A stretch of DNA of 64,000 nt, from the NCBI RefSeq assembly GCF_007896435.1, contig NZ_VCBL01000007.1, positions 1 to 64,000 of the forward strand, given 5' to 3'. How positions within the stretch are numbered: position 1 is the first letter of the stretch; the number at the start of each line of letters is the position of its first letter. The translations under genes were made by a program, and so were the position numbers. The notes beneath the pieces are model-generated. The model ran no database searches. It was not told the origin of the DNA and saw nothing but the letters and a program-made list of their open reading frames with translations. This document shows positions 1-8,634 of the stretch, in pieces. The DNA comes from Rummeliibacillus suwonensis. Its GTDB lineage: Bacteria > Bacillota > Bacilli > Bacillales_A > Planococcaceae.

Positions 1-90
1 CCTGTTCCCATGCCGAACACAGAAGTTAAGCTCTTGAGCGCCAATGGTAGTTGGGGGCTGTCCCCCTGCGAGAGTAGGACGTTGCTAGGC
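1..90 (+). rRNA. rrf: 5S ribosomal RNA, 3' part
   Basis: The first 90 bases match the distal part of a bacterial 5S rRNA, including the CCATGCCGAACACAGAAG segment and the closing GAGAGTAGGACGTTGCTAGGC-like 3' end. The 5' quarter lies outside the window. A strong terminator follows at once, so this is the end of an rRNA operon. In B. subtilis the tmk region also lies close to rRNA operons. Confidence 0.93.
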
Positions 91-96
91 ATACAT

Positions 97-130
97 AAAG
101 CACAGTTGATTATTCAACTGTGCTTTTTTA
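97..130 (+). terminator. rRNA operon terminator
   Basis: A perfect 13-bp stem (97-109 pairing with 114-126) with a four-base loop is followed by a T tract. It lies 7 bases after the 5S 3' end. It may also stop the leftward FeoB-like operon arriving from the other side. Confidence 0.9.
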
Positions 131-198
131 GGTGTTCTTAAATGTTTTTCAGAAACGAAGTGTTAACTGAAAGGAAGACAAACAGCTTAGACCAAACG

Positions 199-1866
199 TT
201 ATAAGAAAAAAAGTAAAACAAATAAAAATATAGAGCAAATTATCGATGTAACTAATTGACGAATGACAATACCTGCTGCCGTTTTTAGACCAAGTTCTCG
301 GCCAATTGTCCATATAGTGACGAAGCATGCACTTAGTGTTGATGCCATGAAAACCAGTAGAAATAGCTGGCTGACAGAAAGCTGTGCGAGAAGAGCACCA
401 TTCCCTTGATTGAAAACGAGCATGCCATCTTTACGAATCATGGAGAAAGCAAGCCCTACTCCTGCATCTAATGGTAAATGCAATAATGCTAATAATGGAT
501 AAAATAGATATGCGATAAAATGAATAACATTAAAGAAATTAAGAAAAGAAGCAACAATACAGATTAAAATGAAAATCGGCATTGCTTGAAGCAAAAATTG
601 CTTCACGACACCTTTCAAGCGAAAAATGGTCCCCTTCAGTGTTGGAGCTTGTAAAAAAGATCGTCGAATAAAAGTGGGGCCTCCTAATGCTGTAGTGCCG
701 TGAGCATACCAAAGACGTGTGTGGAGAATACCGCCAAGAAATAAAAGCCCTATGTATGGAAGAAATAGCCAAACATGATGAGCAGCACTAAAGAGGGACA
801 GTGTTGCTCCGATTTGATAACTACAGCTTGATCCGAACGCAATCAGTGATATGCAGGAGGTTCGTGTACAGTAACTACAATTGCGCGTTTGGAAAACGGC
901 AACAACCTTACACCCAAATCCAGTTAAAACAGGAACAAGATCCTGACCATTTAAACCAATTTTTCTAAGCGGAGGATCTAAGCAGTCAACTATACGATCC
1001 TTCAGACCACTTTCATCAACAACAGCAGTACTAAAACCAATCAGAACAACAACCGGAAAAGCCCAAATAAACGAATAAATACCCAATGAGAGCAATCCAT
1101 AATTTCCAACTAATAATTCCTTCAAAATAGAGGGCAGACCGTTCAAGCTTTCACTGAGGGGATGAATGACAAATTGATCTGCTAATGGCTGGATAACTCC
1201 AGAGAGCTGATAAGCTATCACAACTGGAATAAGAAAGATAGCAAGAATAAAGATCAACGCCTGAATATAGCCAAATAAGTTTTGACTAAAAATACGCTCT
1301 TTCGGAATCACATCATCCAGATGTATTTTAGTTAATAAATCAAGCTGGGAGCGAGTCAACGGTTCTTGCTCATAAATGAAGGAACGAATGTTAGCACATT
1401 GTTCCTCTTTTACTTTTCGTGAATCAACCACTATGAATGGTAAGTGATGTTGAAGTATAAATTTTCGCAGCAGCTGTTTGCTGGATTCTTGCATTTTATC
1501 AGCATGGGAAACAAGAATGACAAATGGTTTTTGTTGGTCTGTAACGAGTGGAAGGAGCTGGTTGAGCTCGTCATAAAACTGAGTTCCTCTAACAACCAGG
1601 ATGAATCGACTTGCACGCTCGATTTCCTTTTTTACTACATGATTTGATAAGCTATCGTCAATCCTGATTCCAGGACTATCTACAAATTCTCCATCTGCAA
1701 TTTTCTGAACTCGGATACTGTAGGTAGATCCCTTTACATTTATTTCATCACCAACATGATTACCAGTAAGATGAGAGAAAAGTGTTGTTTTTCCGGAAGA
1801 TTCAAGACCAATAAGTAAAACACGCTCAACGACGGCGTTGTTAAACGGCTTTTTTTCCTCTAGCAT
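199..1866 (-). CDS. FeoB-like GTPase-permease, probably zinc-regulated
   Basis: A 555-residue inner-membrane protein with an N-terminal G domain and a FeoB-type polytopic C-terminus. Visible G motifs are GLESSGKTT (residues 20-28) and DSPG (63-66). The G4 position reads SHAD (120-123) instead of FeoB's N-x-x-D form, so nucleotide specificity may be altered. The membrane part keeps the FeoB landmarks GFGC and SCS, with extra cysteines between them (NCSYC, SC). It is shorter than most FeoB proteins. The ATG at 1866 was chosen because GAGGTG sits 8 bases upstream; it overlaps the stop of the preceding flavoprotein gene, so the two are translationally coupled. The Zur operator in front of the operon suggests zinc rather than ferrous iron as substrate; that is inference. 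Confidence 0.75.
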   Translation of the reverse strand: MLEEKKPFNNAVVERVLLIGLESSGKTTLFSHLTGNHVGDEINVKGSTYSIRVQKIADGEFVDSPGIRIDDSLSNHVVKKEIERASRFILVVRGTQFYDELNQLLPLVTDQQKPFVILVSHADKMQESSKQLLRKFILQHHLPFIVVDSRKVKEEQCANIRSFIYEQEPLTRSQLDLLTKIHLDDVIPKERIFSQNLFGYIQALIFILAIFLIPVVIAYQLSGVIQPLADQFVIHPLSESLNGLPSILKELLVGNYGLLSLGIYSFIWAFPVVVLIGFSTAVVDESGLKDRIVDCLDPPLRKIGLNGQDLVPVLTGFGCKVVAVFQTRNCSYCTRTSCISLIAFGSSCSYQIGATLSLFSAAHHVWLFLPYIGLLFLGGILHTRLWYAHGTTALGGPTFIRRSFLQAPTLKGTIFRLKGVVKQFLLQAMPIFILICIVASFLNFFNVIHFIAYLFYPLLALLHLPLDAGVGLAFSMIRKDGMLVFNQGNGALLAQLSVSQLFLLVFMASTLSACFVTIWTIGRELGLKTAAGIVIRQLVTSIICSIFLFVLLFFL

Positions 1867-2972
1867 TCGCAATTCACCTCGCAGCAGCTTAGATCCTCCA
1901 GATACATTTGATTTGCACGATACTCAGTGAATACATTAGAATCATGTGGCAAATGAAAGCGATCAACAATTGTCTGCGCAACCACTGCAAAGCGTTGACG
2001 AAATTTATAAATAAAACAGAAGACAGCTTGATGATGCTGCACATTAGGTCCAATCAAAAATAAATTTTGTACCAATGTCGATTCATCATTTTCCGTTAAT
2101 AATGGTTTTCCATTTTCCTGCCATTCAAATAATGAGTCAATTTGCTTCGCACCAGAAATAAACCCAGTTGCTAAGATAGGTTTGGTTTTAGCTTCAAATG
2201 TTGATCCATCAGATAAGGAAAATTGAAAACTAGTACCAAGTTTTTTAATAGATTGTACAGATGTATTTTCAATAATACGCAGGAGCTTTGTACGAAGTGC
2301 GAGGCGTAGGCGTTCTTGCGTAAATGGTGATAGTGAAAGGCTTGGGTCCGCATCCTGCTCATTAGGAAATAAAAAAGTAGGACTGATCAGCGTTACTTTC
2401 TTCCCAAGGCTGGTAAGATGATAAGCGGCATCTACACCACTTTCATAACCGCCAATAACCGTCGCGTGTTCCGCACGGATTTTTTTCCAACTTTTGATTT
2501 GCCCATTATGCCGAGCAAATTCTGCACCGGGAAAGGGGCGATCATTCGGAAATTGAAACTCACCGGTTGCCCAAATTAAGGTACGCGTTTCAATTAATCC
2601 ATGATTGGTCTCCAGTTTGAAAACATCTTGTTCTTTCTTTACATGAATGACTTTTGTCTGTTCTATTATTGGTAGTTCAAAATAACTTGCTAATAATTGA
2701 AGATAATCTCCATACTCTTCTCCACTCAAGTGTTCTTTATTAAAGGTATAGGCAGGGGATGTATTAGGTGCAATTGCGTTTAGATCCAATGCTCCGAATC
2801 CCTGCCCTGTGAAGGAAGGTGTGATTAATCGCATTTCCTTTGGCCATTGATAAAATGAAGATCCAACTATGTCTTTTTCTAATATCGAAAAGTTTACAAT
2901 TCCAAGTTTTTTGAATAAAACACCAAGTCCAATGCCAGATGGGCCTGCACCGACAATTATAATGTTCTGCAT
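1860..2972 (-). CDS. CzcO/YpdA-like FAD/NAD(P)-binding oxidoreductase
   Basis: A 370-residue two-dinucleotide-fold flavoprotein. The FAD-binding GAGPSG motif is at residues 8-13, and a second NAD(P)-binding GGYESG motif lies mid-protein, followed by an ATGF/ATGE-type motif. It resembles the CzcO/YpdA class of putative flavin monooxygenases and bacillithiol-disulfide reductase relatives. The extreme C-terminus is cysteine-rich (CCEVNCEC), which could bind a metal. It is the first gene of a two-gene operon with the FeoB-like permease (stop and start overlap) and is preceded by GAGGTG with good spacing. A strong promoter overlapping a Zur box lies directly upstream. The function in metal handling is inferred from context; the substrate is not visible. 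Confidence 0.75.
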   Translation of the reverse strand: MQNIIIVGAGPSGIGLGVLFKKLGIVNFSILEKDIVGSSFYQWPKEMRLITPSFTGQGFGALDLNAIAPNTSPAYTFNKEHLSGEEYGDYLQLLASYFELPIIEQTKVIHVKKEQDVFKLETNHGLIETRTLIWATGEFQFPNDRPFPGAEFARHNGQIKSWKKIRAEHATVIGGYESGVDAAYHLTSLGKKVTLISPTFLFPNEQDADPSLSLSPFTQERLRLALRTKLLRIIENTSVQSIKKLGTSFQFSLSDGSTFEAKTKPILATGFISGAKQIDSLFEWQENGKPLLTENDESTLVQNLFLIGPNVQHHQAVFCFIYKFRQRFAVVAQTIVDRFHLPHDSNVFTEYRANQMYLEDLSCCEVNCEC

Positions 2973-2998
2973 ATGTTGAACACCTCATTATTTCTTTT

Positions 2999-3019
2999 AA
3001 ATAGTAATGATTACGGTTT
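2999..3019 (-). promoter_or_regulatory. Zur operator (zinc box)
   Basis: The 21 bases match the B. subtilis Zur consensus AAATCGTAATNATTACGATT(T) at 18 of 20 specified positions; the core is AGTAATGATTACGG. It lies at about +1 to +21 relative to the promoter at 3027-3055, so bound Zur would block initiation of the flavoprotein/FeoB-like operon. Confidence 0.82.
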
Positions 3020-3026
3020 AAAGACT

Positions 3027-3055
3027 ATTATAAGTAAGTCATTCAGTCAAGTCAA
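3027..3055 (-). promoter_or_regulatory. sigma-A promoter of the flavoprotein/FeoB-like operon
   Basis: On the minus strand TTGACT (3055-3050), a 17-bp spacer and TATAAT (3032-3027) form a near-consensus promoter just upstream of the Zur box. Confidence 0.8.
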
Positions 3056-3208
3056 ACACTTTGGAGAAAAATAGAATGGTATAAAAACAGAACTATTTAA
3101 TGTGTAACGAATAAACCGATTTTTTTGTAGATAAAAATCTAATTGTGTCGACTTATGAATTAGTATCGAAAATGGATAATAGCAAAAAAATTTTCTATTA
3201 AAACCTAT

Positions 3209-3238
3209 TTGACATATTAGAATTATAGACATTATAAT
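3209..3238 (+). promoter_or_regulatory. sigma-A promoter of the sfn operon
   Basis: TTGACA at 3209-3214, an 18-bp spacer and TATAAT at 3233-3238 precede sfnG by about 65 bases. An AAGGAGG ribosome-binding site is at 3288-3294. It diverges from the Zur-controlled promoter. Confidence 0.75.
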
Positions 3239-3302
3239 ACGCTTATAAAATTTTTAAAAAATTTGCAAATTTTAGATATTTGCATAGAAGGAGGAATTCT
3301 TT

Positions 3303-4385
3303 ATGGGGGTACAATTTGCCTATTGGGCGCCGAATGTAAGTGGAGGATTGGTTATTTCAAATATTCCTCAGAAAACGGGCTGGTCATTTGAAGACAACAA
3401 ACGATACGCACAAATTGCAGAAGCAAATGGGTTTGACTATGTATTATTGCAAACTAGATTTTTTGCCAGCTATGGTGCAGAAAAACAATTAGAAGCTGCA
3501 ACCCTTGCTTCTGCATTAGCTGTATCAACGAAAAAACTTAACATTATTACAGCAGTTTTACCTGGCTTGTGGCATCCAGGCGTGATCGCAAAAATCATTG
3601 CGACAATCGATCACATTAGTAACGGTCGTGCTGCCATCAATATTGTAAGTGGCTGGTTTAAAGGAGAATTTAACGGTTACGGAGAACCTTGGCTAGAACA
3701 TGATGAACGCTATCGTCGTTCTGAGGAATTTATTGAAGTCATTCGTAGCTTATGGACAAATGAAACAACAACGTATAAAGGGGACTTTTATCGCCTGAAT
3801 GAAGCTCCACTCAAGCCGAAACCTATTCAGTCCCCAAAAATCTTCCAAGGCGGCAATTCAAAAGCTGCGAAAGAAATGGCTGGACGTGTTTCCGATGTGT
3901 ACTTTATGAATGGAGGCTCTCTGGAAGAAATAAAAGCTCAGATTGATGAAGTGAAAGCATTACGAAAAGCAAATGGGACGGGGGATATTCAGTTCGGAGT
4001 AAATGGTTTCGTCATTGTCCGCGATACGGAAGAAGAAGCGAAACAAGTGTTGCGAGATATCATCGTCAGTGCCAATGAAGAGGCTGTGGAGGGATTTAGA
4101 GATTCTGTGGCGGCCGCAGGGAAAGCATCTCCTGAAGGAAAGGGAATGTGGGCGGATTCAACTTTTGAAAATTTAGTTCAATACAACGACGGCTTCAAAA
4201 CAGGATTAATCGGAACTGCTGAACAAGTAGCCAATCAAATATTAGAGCTGAAGAAAATTGGTATTGACATCGTATTAACAGGATTCCTCCATTACGATGA
4301 AGACCTAAAAGCATTTGGTGAAAAGGTCATTCCATTAGTTCAACAAAAGGAAGCGGCATTTAACAATGTTGCCGTAGCAAAATAA
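3303..4385 (+). CDS. sfnG: dimethylsulfone/alkanesulfonate FMNH2-dependent monooxygenase (SfnG-like)
   Basis: A 360-residue luciferase-fold (SsuD family) monooxygenase. The N-terminal FAYWAPNVSGGLVISNI stretch, the DHISNGRAAINIVSGW block and the WLEHDERYRRSEEFIEV motif are characteristic of SfnG, which oxidises dimethylsulfone to methanesulfinate with FMNH2 and O2 during sulfur limitation. SsuD is a related alternative. It starts 8 bases after AAGGAGG and is followed 45 bases later by an acyl-CoA-dehydrogenase-like monooxygenase, forming a sulfur-scavenging pair. No flavin reductase is encoded next to it, so reduced flavin must come from elsewhere in the genome. Confidence 0.82.
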   Translation: MGVQFAYWAPNVSGGLVISNIPQKTGWSFEDNKRYAQIAEANGFDYVLLQTRFFASYGAEKQLEAATLASALAVSTKKLNIITAVLPGLWHPGVIAKIIATIDHISNGRAAINIVSGWFKGEFNGYGEPWLEHDERYRRSEEFIEVIRSLWTNETTTYKGDFYRLNEAPLKPKPIQSPKIFQGGNSKAAKEMAGRVSDVYFMNGGSLEEIKAQIDEVKALRKANGTGDIQFGVNGFVIVRDTEEEAKQVLRDIIVSANEEAVEGFRDSVAAAGKASPEGKGMWADSTFENLVQYNDGFKTGLIGTAEQVANQILELKKIGIDIVLTGFLHYDEDLKAFGEKVIPLVQQKEAAFNNVAVAK

Positions 4386-4430
4386 AGAGAATAATCGTTC
4401 AACAATACTAAAAATGAAGGGGGCACACGA

Positions 4431-5690
4431 ATGACTGTCCATTATTTATTAGATTCTAAAGAAAAGCAAAGAGAAAGAGCACATCGAGATTTTCCAACAT
4501 TCACTACGCCGATAGCGATTGATTCTATTGAATTTCAACAATTGTTAACTAAAATAGCTGAAGATGCTGAAAGACGTAGAAAGGCAGATACGGAAGAACA
4601 CCCATACTATGGGGTGAAATTAATTCGCCAGGCTAAATTAGGTGCTCTTCGCTTGCCTGTCGAACTGGGTGGTAGCGGTGTAAGCATCCGAGATATTTTT
4701 CAAGTGGTGATTCGTTTAGCAGAAGCAGATCCAGATGTTGCACACATCCTGCGTTACCATTATTATCAAGTGGAACTTTTTCTTCTGAATCCACATACGG
4801 AACAAAACAAACAATATTTGAAAAAAGTCGCAGCAGGAGAGCTTATTGGCAATGCATTCACAGAAATATCTAAAAAAGATGTTGGAACGTTAACGTTTGA
4901 AACAACTATTACGCCAGATGGTGATGGGTATCGATTAAATGGTACAAAATATTTTAGTACAGGAACATTATATGCAGACTTGGTAGCTGTCATGGCAACT
5001 TCTCCGGAGGGACAAACAATATCTGCGATTATCCCAACGGATCGAGAAGGTCTAATTTTAGAAGATGATTGGGATGGCATTGGACAAAGATTGACTGGAA
5101 GTGGAACGACAAGATTAAATCATGTTTACGTTCAGAAGGACGAGGTAACAGTCGTTCATGTTGACGATACACCATTCAACTCCCATTTACAGCTTTATTT
5201 ACAAGCTGTAATTACGGGGATCGTACACAATATTGTGGCTGATGCAAAGGCATTAGTTCTGGGGAGAGCAAGATCATTTACGTTTGCTGCCGCTAATACT
5301 CCATCAGCTGATCCACAGCTTCTACAAATTATAGGACAGCTTTCGAGCAGTGCCTTTGCTGCTGAAACGATTGTTCTTGAAGCAGCTTCTGCCCAGGATA
5401 AAGCTGTTCGCTTAGCCGTAAATGGTGTCATTGATTTTTCTCTTAGTCATAAGGCTTCACTTCGAGCGGCTCAGGCTAAAGTAATCGTGGATGAGCTTGC
5501 TTTAAAAGCAGCCTCATTCCTATTTGATGTTGGTGGAGCTTCCGCAACAAGAAAATCTGCACATTTGGACCGTCATTGGCGCAATATCCGTACAATCGCC
5601 TCCCATAATCCAGATGTATATAAATCTCGTGCAATAGGCGACTATATTGTCAACGGAAATGAACTCCCGATTAAAAGTGTATATTTTTAA
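4431..5690 (+). CDS. acyl-CoA-dehydrogenase-like flavin monooxygenase (SfnB/SfnC/DszC type)
   Basis: A 419-residue protein of the acyl-CoA dehydrogenase fold. The GNAFTEISKKDVGTL segment and the NGTKYFSTGTLYADLVAV block correspond to the flavin-contacting middle domain. The C-terminal helical domain ends with GGASATRKSAHLDRHWRNIRTIASHNP, typical of the DszC/SfnB/SfnC group, which oxygenates organosulfur compounds rather than acyl-CoA esters. It lies directly behind sfnG in the same operon, which supports a sulfur-acquisition role. The exact substrate cannot be read from sequence. An imperfect hairpin with a T-rich tail lies about 125 bases downstream. Confidence 0.75.
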   Translation: MTVHYLLDSKEKQRERAHRDFPTFTTPIAIDSIEFQQLLTKIAEDAERRRKADTEEHPYYGVKLIRQAKLGALRLPVELGGSGVSIRDIFQVVIRLAEADPDVAHILRYHYYQVELFLLNPHTEQNKQYLKKVAAGELIGNAFTEISKKDVGTLTFETTITPDGDGYRLNGTKYFSTGTLYADLVAVMATSPEGQTISAIIPTDREGLILEDDWDGIGQRLTGSGTTRLNHVYVQKDEVTVVHVDDTPFNSHLQLYLQAVITGIVHNIVADAKALVLGRARSFTFAAANTPSADPQLLQIIGQLSSSAFAAETIVLEAASAQDKAVRLAVNGVIDFSLSHKASLRAAQAKVIVDELALKAASFLFDVGGASATRKSAHLDRHWRNIRTIASHNPDVYKSRAIGDYIVNGNELPIKSVYF

Positions 5691-6084
5691 GAATGGCTCA
5701 ATTTCATAAGCCGTTTTCTTCTTAGAAAGTATGAATGTTTTATTATGAACAATTTTAATTATGATGAAGTGGAGGATAGCGGCTTCTCGAAAAGCATGCA
5801 TTTACAATCAACATAGGGCATCTTCTCTTTTTCGTTTGATCACTGTAATTGTAACGAAAAGGAGGGAGGTGCCCCATTTTTACTGGAAAAGCGCTTTAAT
5901 ACGGAGAAGGGATTAGAACAATGAAATGAATTCAAAAAAAATCATCGGCATAATGATGATCTATAAGTGAAGTGTAGAGACATAGATTCATAAATCCTAT
6001 AAGTTATTAGTATGATTCATTAGGGATGTCTAGAGTCAATCATGTATAATAAACGTAATAGTATATGTGGAAGGGTTAGTCATC
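5691..6084. other. intergenic stretch between the sfn operon and tmk
   Basis: Apart from the long hairpin at 5816-5882 and a TATAAT hexamer at 6045-6050 (possible -10 for tmk, without a clear -35), I see no gene or repeat here. Confidence 0.5.
5816..5882 (+). terminator. long imperfect hairpin, candidate sfn operon terminator
   Basis: The arm beginning GGGCATCTTCTCTTTTTCGTT pairs, with G-U pairs and mismatches, with an arm ending GAGGGAGGTGCCC (about 21 bp), followed by ATTTTTA. It may be the sfn terminator; its length leaves open another structured role. Confidence 0.45.
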
Positions 6085-6711
6085 ATGACGAATAAATTAT
6101 TTTTTACATTTGAAGGTCCAGAAGGTGCAGGAAAAACAACTGTCCTCAAAATGGTAGTCAGCAAATTACAAGAAGAGGGAAAAGAAGTGATTGCAACACG
6201 TGAACCGGGTGGTAGTGTTATTGCAGAAGAAATTAGGCAAGTCATTTTAAACCCAGCTCATACAGAAATGGATGCAAAAACGGAAGCTCTATTATATGCT
6301 GCTGCAAGAAGTCAGCATTTTGTTGAAAAGATAGAGCCTGCACTAAAACAAGGAAAATTAGTGTTATGTGATCGTTTCATCGATTCGTCATTAGCTTATC
6401 AAGGAATCGGTCGAGGGTTAGGTATTGAGGGAGTCAAGTCCATCAACGAATTTGCCATTGGTCAACGAATGCCAGATATGACGATCCTTTTTGATTTAGA
6501 TCCTAAGATAGGGTTGGCGCGCATTAATGCTCATAAAAATAGAGAAATAAATCGCCTAGATGTTGAAAGCCTCGCGTTTCATCAAAAAGTACGGGAAGCC
6601 TATTTAAAACTTGCGGAAGAGTTCCCAGAAAGAATTTATGTTATTGATGCTAGTCAATCATTAGAAGAGGTTTTTCAAAATGTCTGGAAAGTTTTGAAAA
6701 ATGCGGTATAA
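6085..6711 (+). CDS. tmk: thymidylate kinase
   Basis: A 208-residue dTMP kinase that phosphorylates dTMP to dTDP. It shows the P-loop [11 protein letters not shown], the TREPGG motif and [13 protein letters not shown], as in family members. The ATG at 6085 was chosen because GGAAGGG lies 9 bases upstream; an upstream GTG at 6067 would overlap this ribosome-binding site. It begins the conserved tmk-darA-yaaR-holB-ricT-yabA cluster, which joins nucleotide supply with replication. Confidence 0.95.
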   Translation: MTNKLFFTFEGPEGAGKTTVLKMVVSKLQEEGKEVIATREPGGSVIAEEIRQVILNPAHTEMDAKTEALLYAAARSQHFVEKIEPALKQGKLVLCDRFIDSSLAYQGIGRGLGIEGVKSINEFAIGQRMPDMTILFDLDPKIGLARINAHKNREINRLDVESLAFHQKVREAYLKLAEEFPERIYVIDASQSLEEVFQNVWKVLKNAV

Positions 6712-6777
6712 AGTAAATGAAGTGAAAGTATAAAATATGTTATAATTATGATTGAATCTATATACATTAAGGGGTGA

Positions 6778-7113
<336 letters not shown>

Positions 7114-7131
7114 AGATGGAGGGACAATTAG

Positions 7132-7569
7132 GTGAAAATTAACCAAGACCTACGTATAGGATTGGATACAGCTAGACAAAAATTGCCCATTCATCAATCA
7201 GCTACACGTTTTGGTGAATTAGTTGTAAAGTCTGGGCAACGCATGCAGACAGAACAGATTACAAAGCTATTAGGCGATATATCAACAGCAGGCGACCGTA
7301 TTGCAAAATCTAGGAATTTACGAGATTTAGCAAAATTTAAAATGCTCGTTAAGAGATTTTTAAAAGAAGCCGTGTCATATGGTTTGGAATTAAAACAATC
7401 TCATACTTGGAATCGTTTTGGTGAAGGTCGCCGTCTGAAAGTAGTAAATACAATTGACGAAAAACTAATAGAGTTAACAGAAGACGTTCTAAATGAAGAA
7501 AAGGATTCTGTGGATTTATTAGCTAAAATAGGTGAGATTAAAGGATTGTTAATCAACCTTTATACGTAA
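7132..7569 (+). CDS. yaaR: YaaR family protein (DUF327)
   Basis: A 145-residue helical protein of the YaaR family, starting with GTG after GGAGGG. The KMLVKRFLKEAVSYGLELKQSHTWNRFGEGRRLKVV stretch is the family hallmark. Its biochemical function is unknown. It is followed by a strong terminator that separates it from holB, so tmk-darA-yaaR may be one transcript. Confidence 0.88.
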   Translation: MKINQDLRIGLDTARQKLPIHQSATRFGELVVKSGQRMQTEQITKLLGDISTAGDRIAKSRNLRDLAKFKMLVKRFLKEAVSYGLELKQSHTWNRFGEGRRLKVVNTIDEKLIELTEDVLNEEKDSVDLLAKIGEIKGLLINLYT

Positions 7570-7570
7570 A

Positions 7571-7608
7571 CCCCGTGTCTTTCGGAGCTCCGAAGCACGG
7601 GATTTTTT
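7571..7608 (+). terminator. terminator after yaaR
   Basis: CCCGTG (7572-7577) pairs with CACGGG (7596-7601) around a palindromic TTCGGAGCTCCGAA core, followed by ATTTTTT. Confidence 0.85.
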
Positions 7609-7632
7609 CAAACAATGAAAAGGTGATGGATA

Positions 7633-8634
7633 ATGCATACAGCTGAAGAACTACTTCAATTACAACCGGTAGTCATGAAGCAGCTTCAAATGATTTTTGA
7701 AAAAAGCCGAGTAGGGCATGCGTACATATTCGAGGGTGGAAAAGGTACTGGAACAGAAGAAGTGATGCTTTTCTTTGTTCAGTTGTTATTATGTGAAAAT
7801 CCACAAAATAATGTTCCATGTGAAACATGTCGTAGCTGTCAACGCATTAAGTCAGGAAATCACCCTAATTTTCATCAAGTATATCCTGAAGGGCAATATA
7901 TCAAGGTAGATGCGATTGAAAAATTATTGAATGAAATGAGTAAGACAGGGTTAGAAGAAGGGCGTAAAATTTATGTCATTCATAATGCTGAACAATTGAA
8001 TGTAAAATCAGCCAATAAGTTATTAAAGTTTTTAGAAGAACCTGAAGGTGTTGTAACAGCTATATTCGTGACTCAAAACATTAATGCGATTATCCCAACG
8101 ATTCGTTCACGCTGTCAGCATATTAAATTTCAAGAAATTCAGCGAAATGTCATGATAAAAGAGTTGGTCGCTGAGGGGATCACACAGTCTATGGCGGCAA
8201 CTGTCAGCATGGTAACAAGCGATTTAGAGGAAGCCTTGTCTCTTGCAAAAGATGATGCGTTTGCACAGTCTAGAAAGACAGTGTTAAAATTGGTAGAAGC
8301 AACTTTTAGAAATGTACATGAAGCAATGCTAGTTGTGCATGAAGACTGGTTACCTCTTTTTAAAGAAAAAGAGCAGATAGAACTAGCTTTAGATTTAATG
8401 TTATTTGCTTTTCGAGATATAGTAGCTATTAAAGCAAACGCAGAAGCGATGTGTACGTATCCTGATTTACTTTCAACATGGAAGGAAGCGGCACTTCACA
8501 CAACCTTCGATAAGTTATCGTCGCAATTGCAAGCCATTTTAAATGCTCGTAAACAATTGCAAAGTAATATGAACAAGACGTTGATGATGGAGCAGTTGAT
8601 GCTGAATCTGCAGGAGGGAAAAGCCTTTGTATAA
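7633..8634 (+). CDS. holB: DNA polymerase III delta' subunit
   Basis: A 333-residue clamp-loader subunit, close to the 329 residues of B. subtilis HolB. It has the N-terminal AAA+ fold with a degenerate P-loop (GGKGTGTEE), as expected for the non-hydrolysing delta', the zinc-binding cysteine cluster C-x8-C-x2-C-x2-C (CENPQNNVPCETCRSC) and the TIRSRCQ motif. It works in the tau-delta-delta' complex that loads the beta clamp. Its 3' end overlaps ricT by 8 bases. Confidence 0.94.
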   Translation: MHTAEELLQLQPVVMKQLQMIFEKSRVGHAYIFEGGKGTGTEEVMLFFVQLLLCENPQNNVPCETCRSCQRIKSGNHPNFHQVYPEGQYIKVDAIEKLLNEMSKTGLEEGRKIYVIHNAEQLNVKSANKLLKFLEEPEGVVTAIFVTQNINAIIPTIRSRCQHIKFQEIQRNVMIKELVAEGITQSMAATVSMVTSDLEEALSLAKDDAFAQSRKTVLKLVEATFRNVHEAMLVVHEDWLPLFKEKEQIELALDLMLFAFRDIVAIKANAEAMCTYPDLLSTWKEAALHTTFDKLSSQLQAILNARKQLQSNMNKTLMMEQLMLNLQEGKAFV

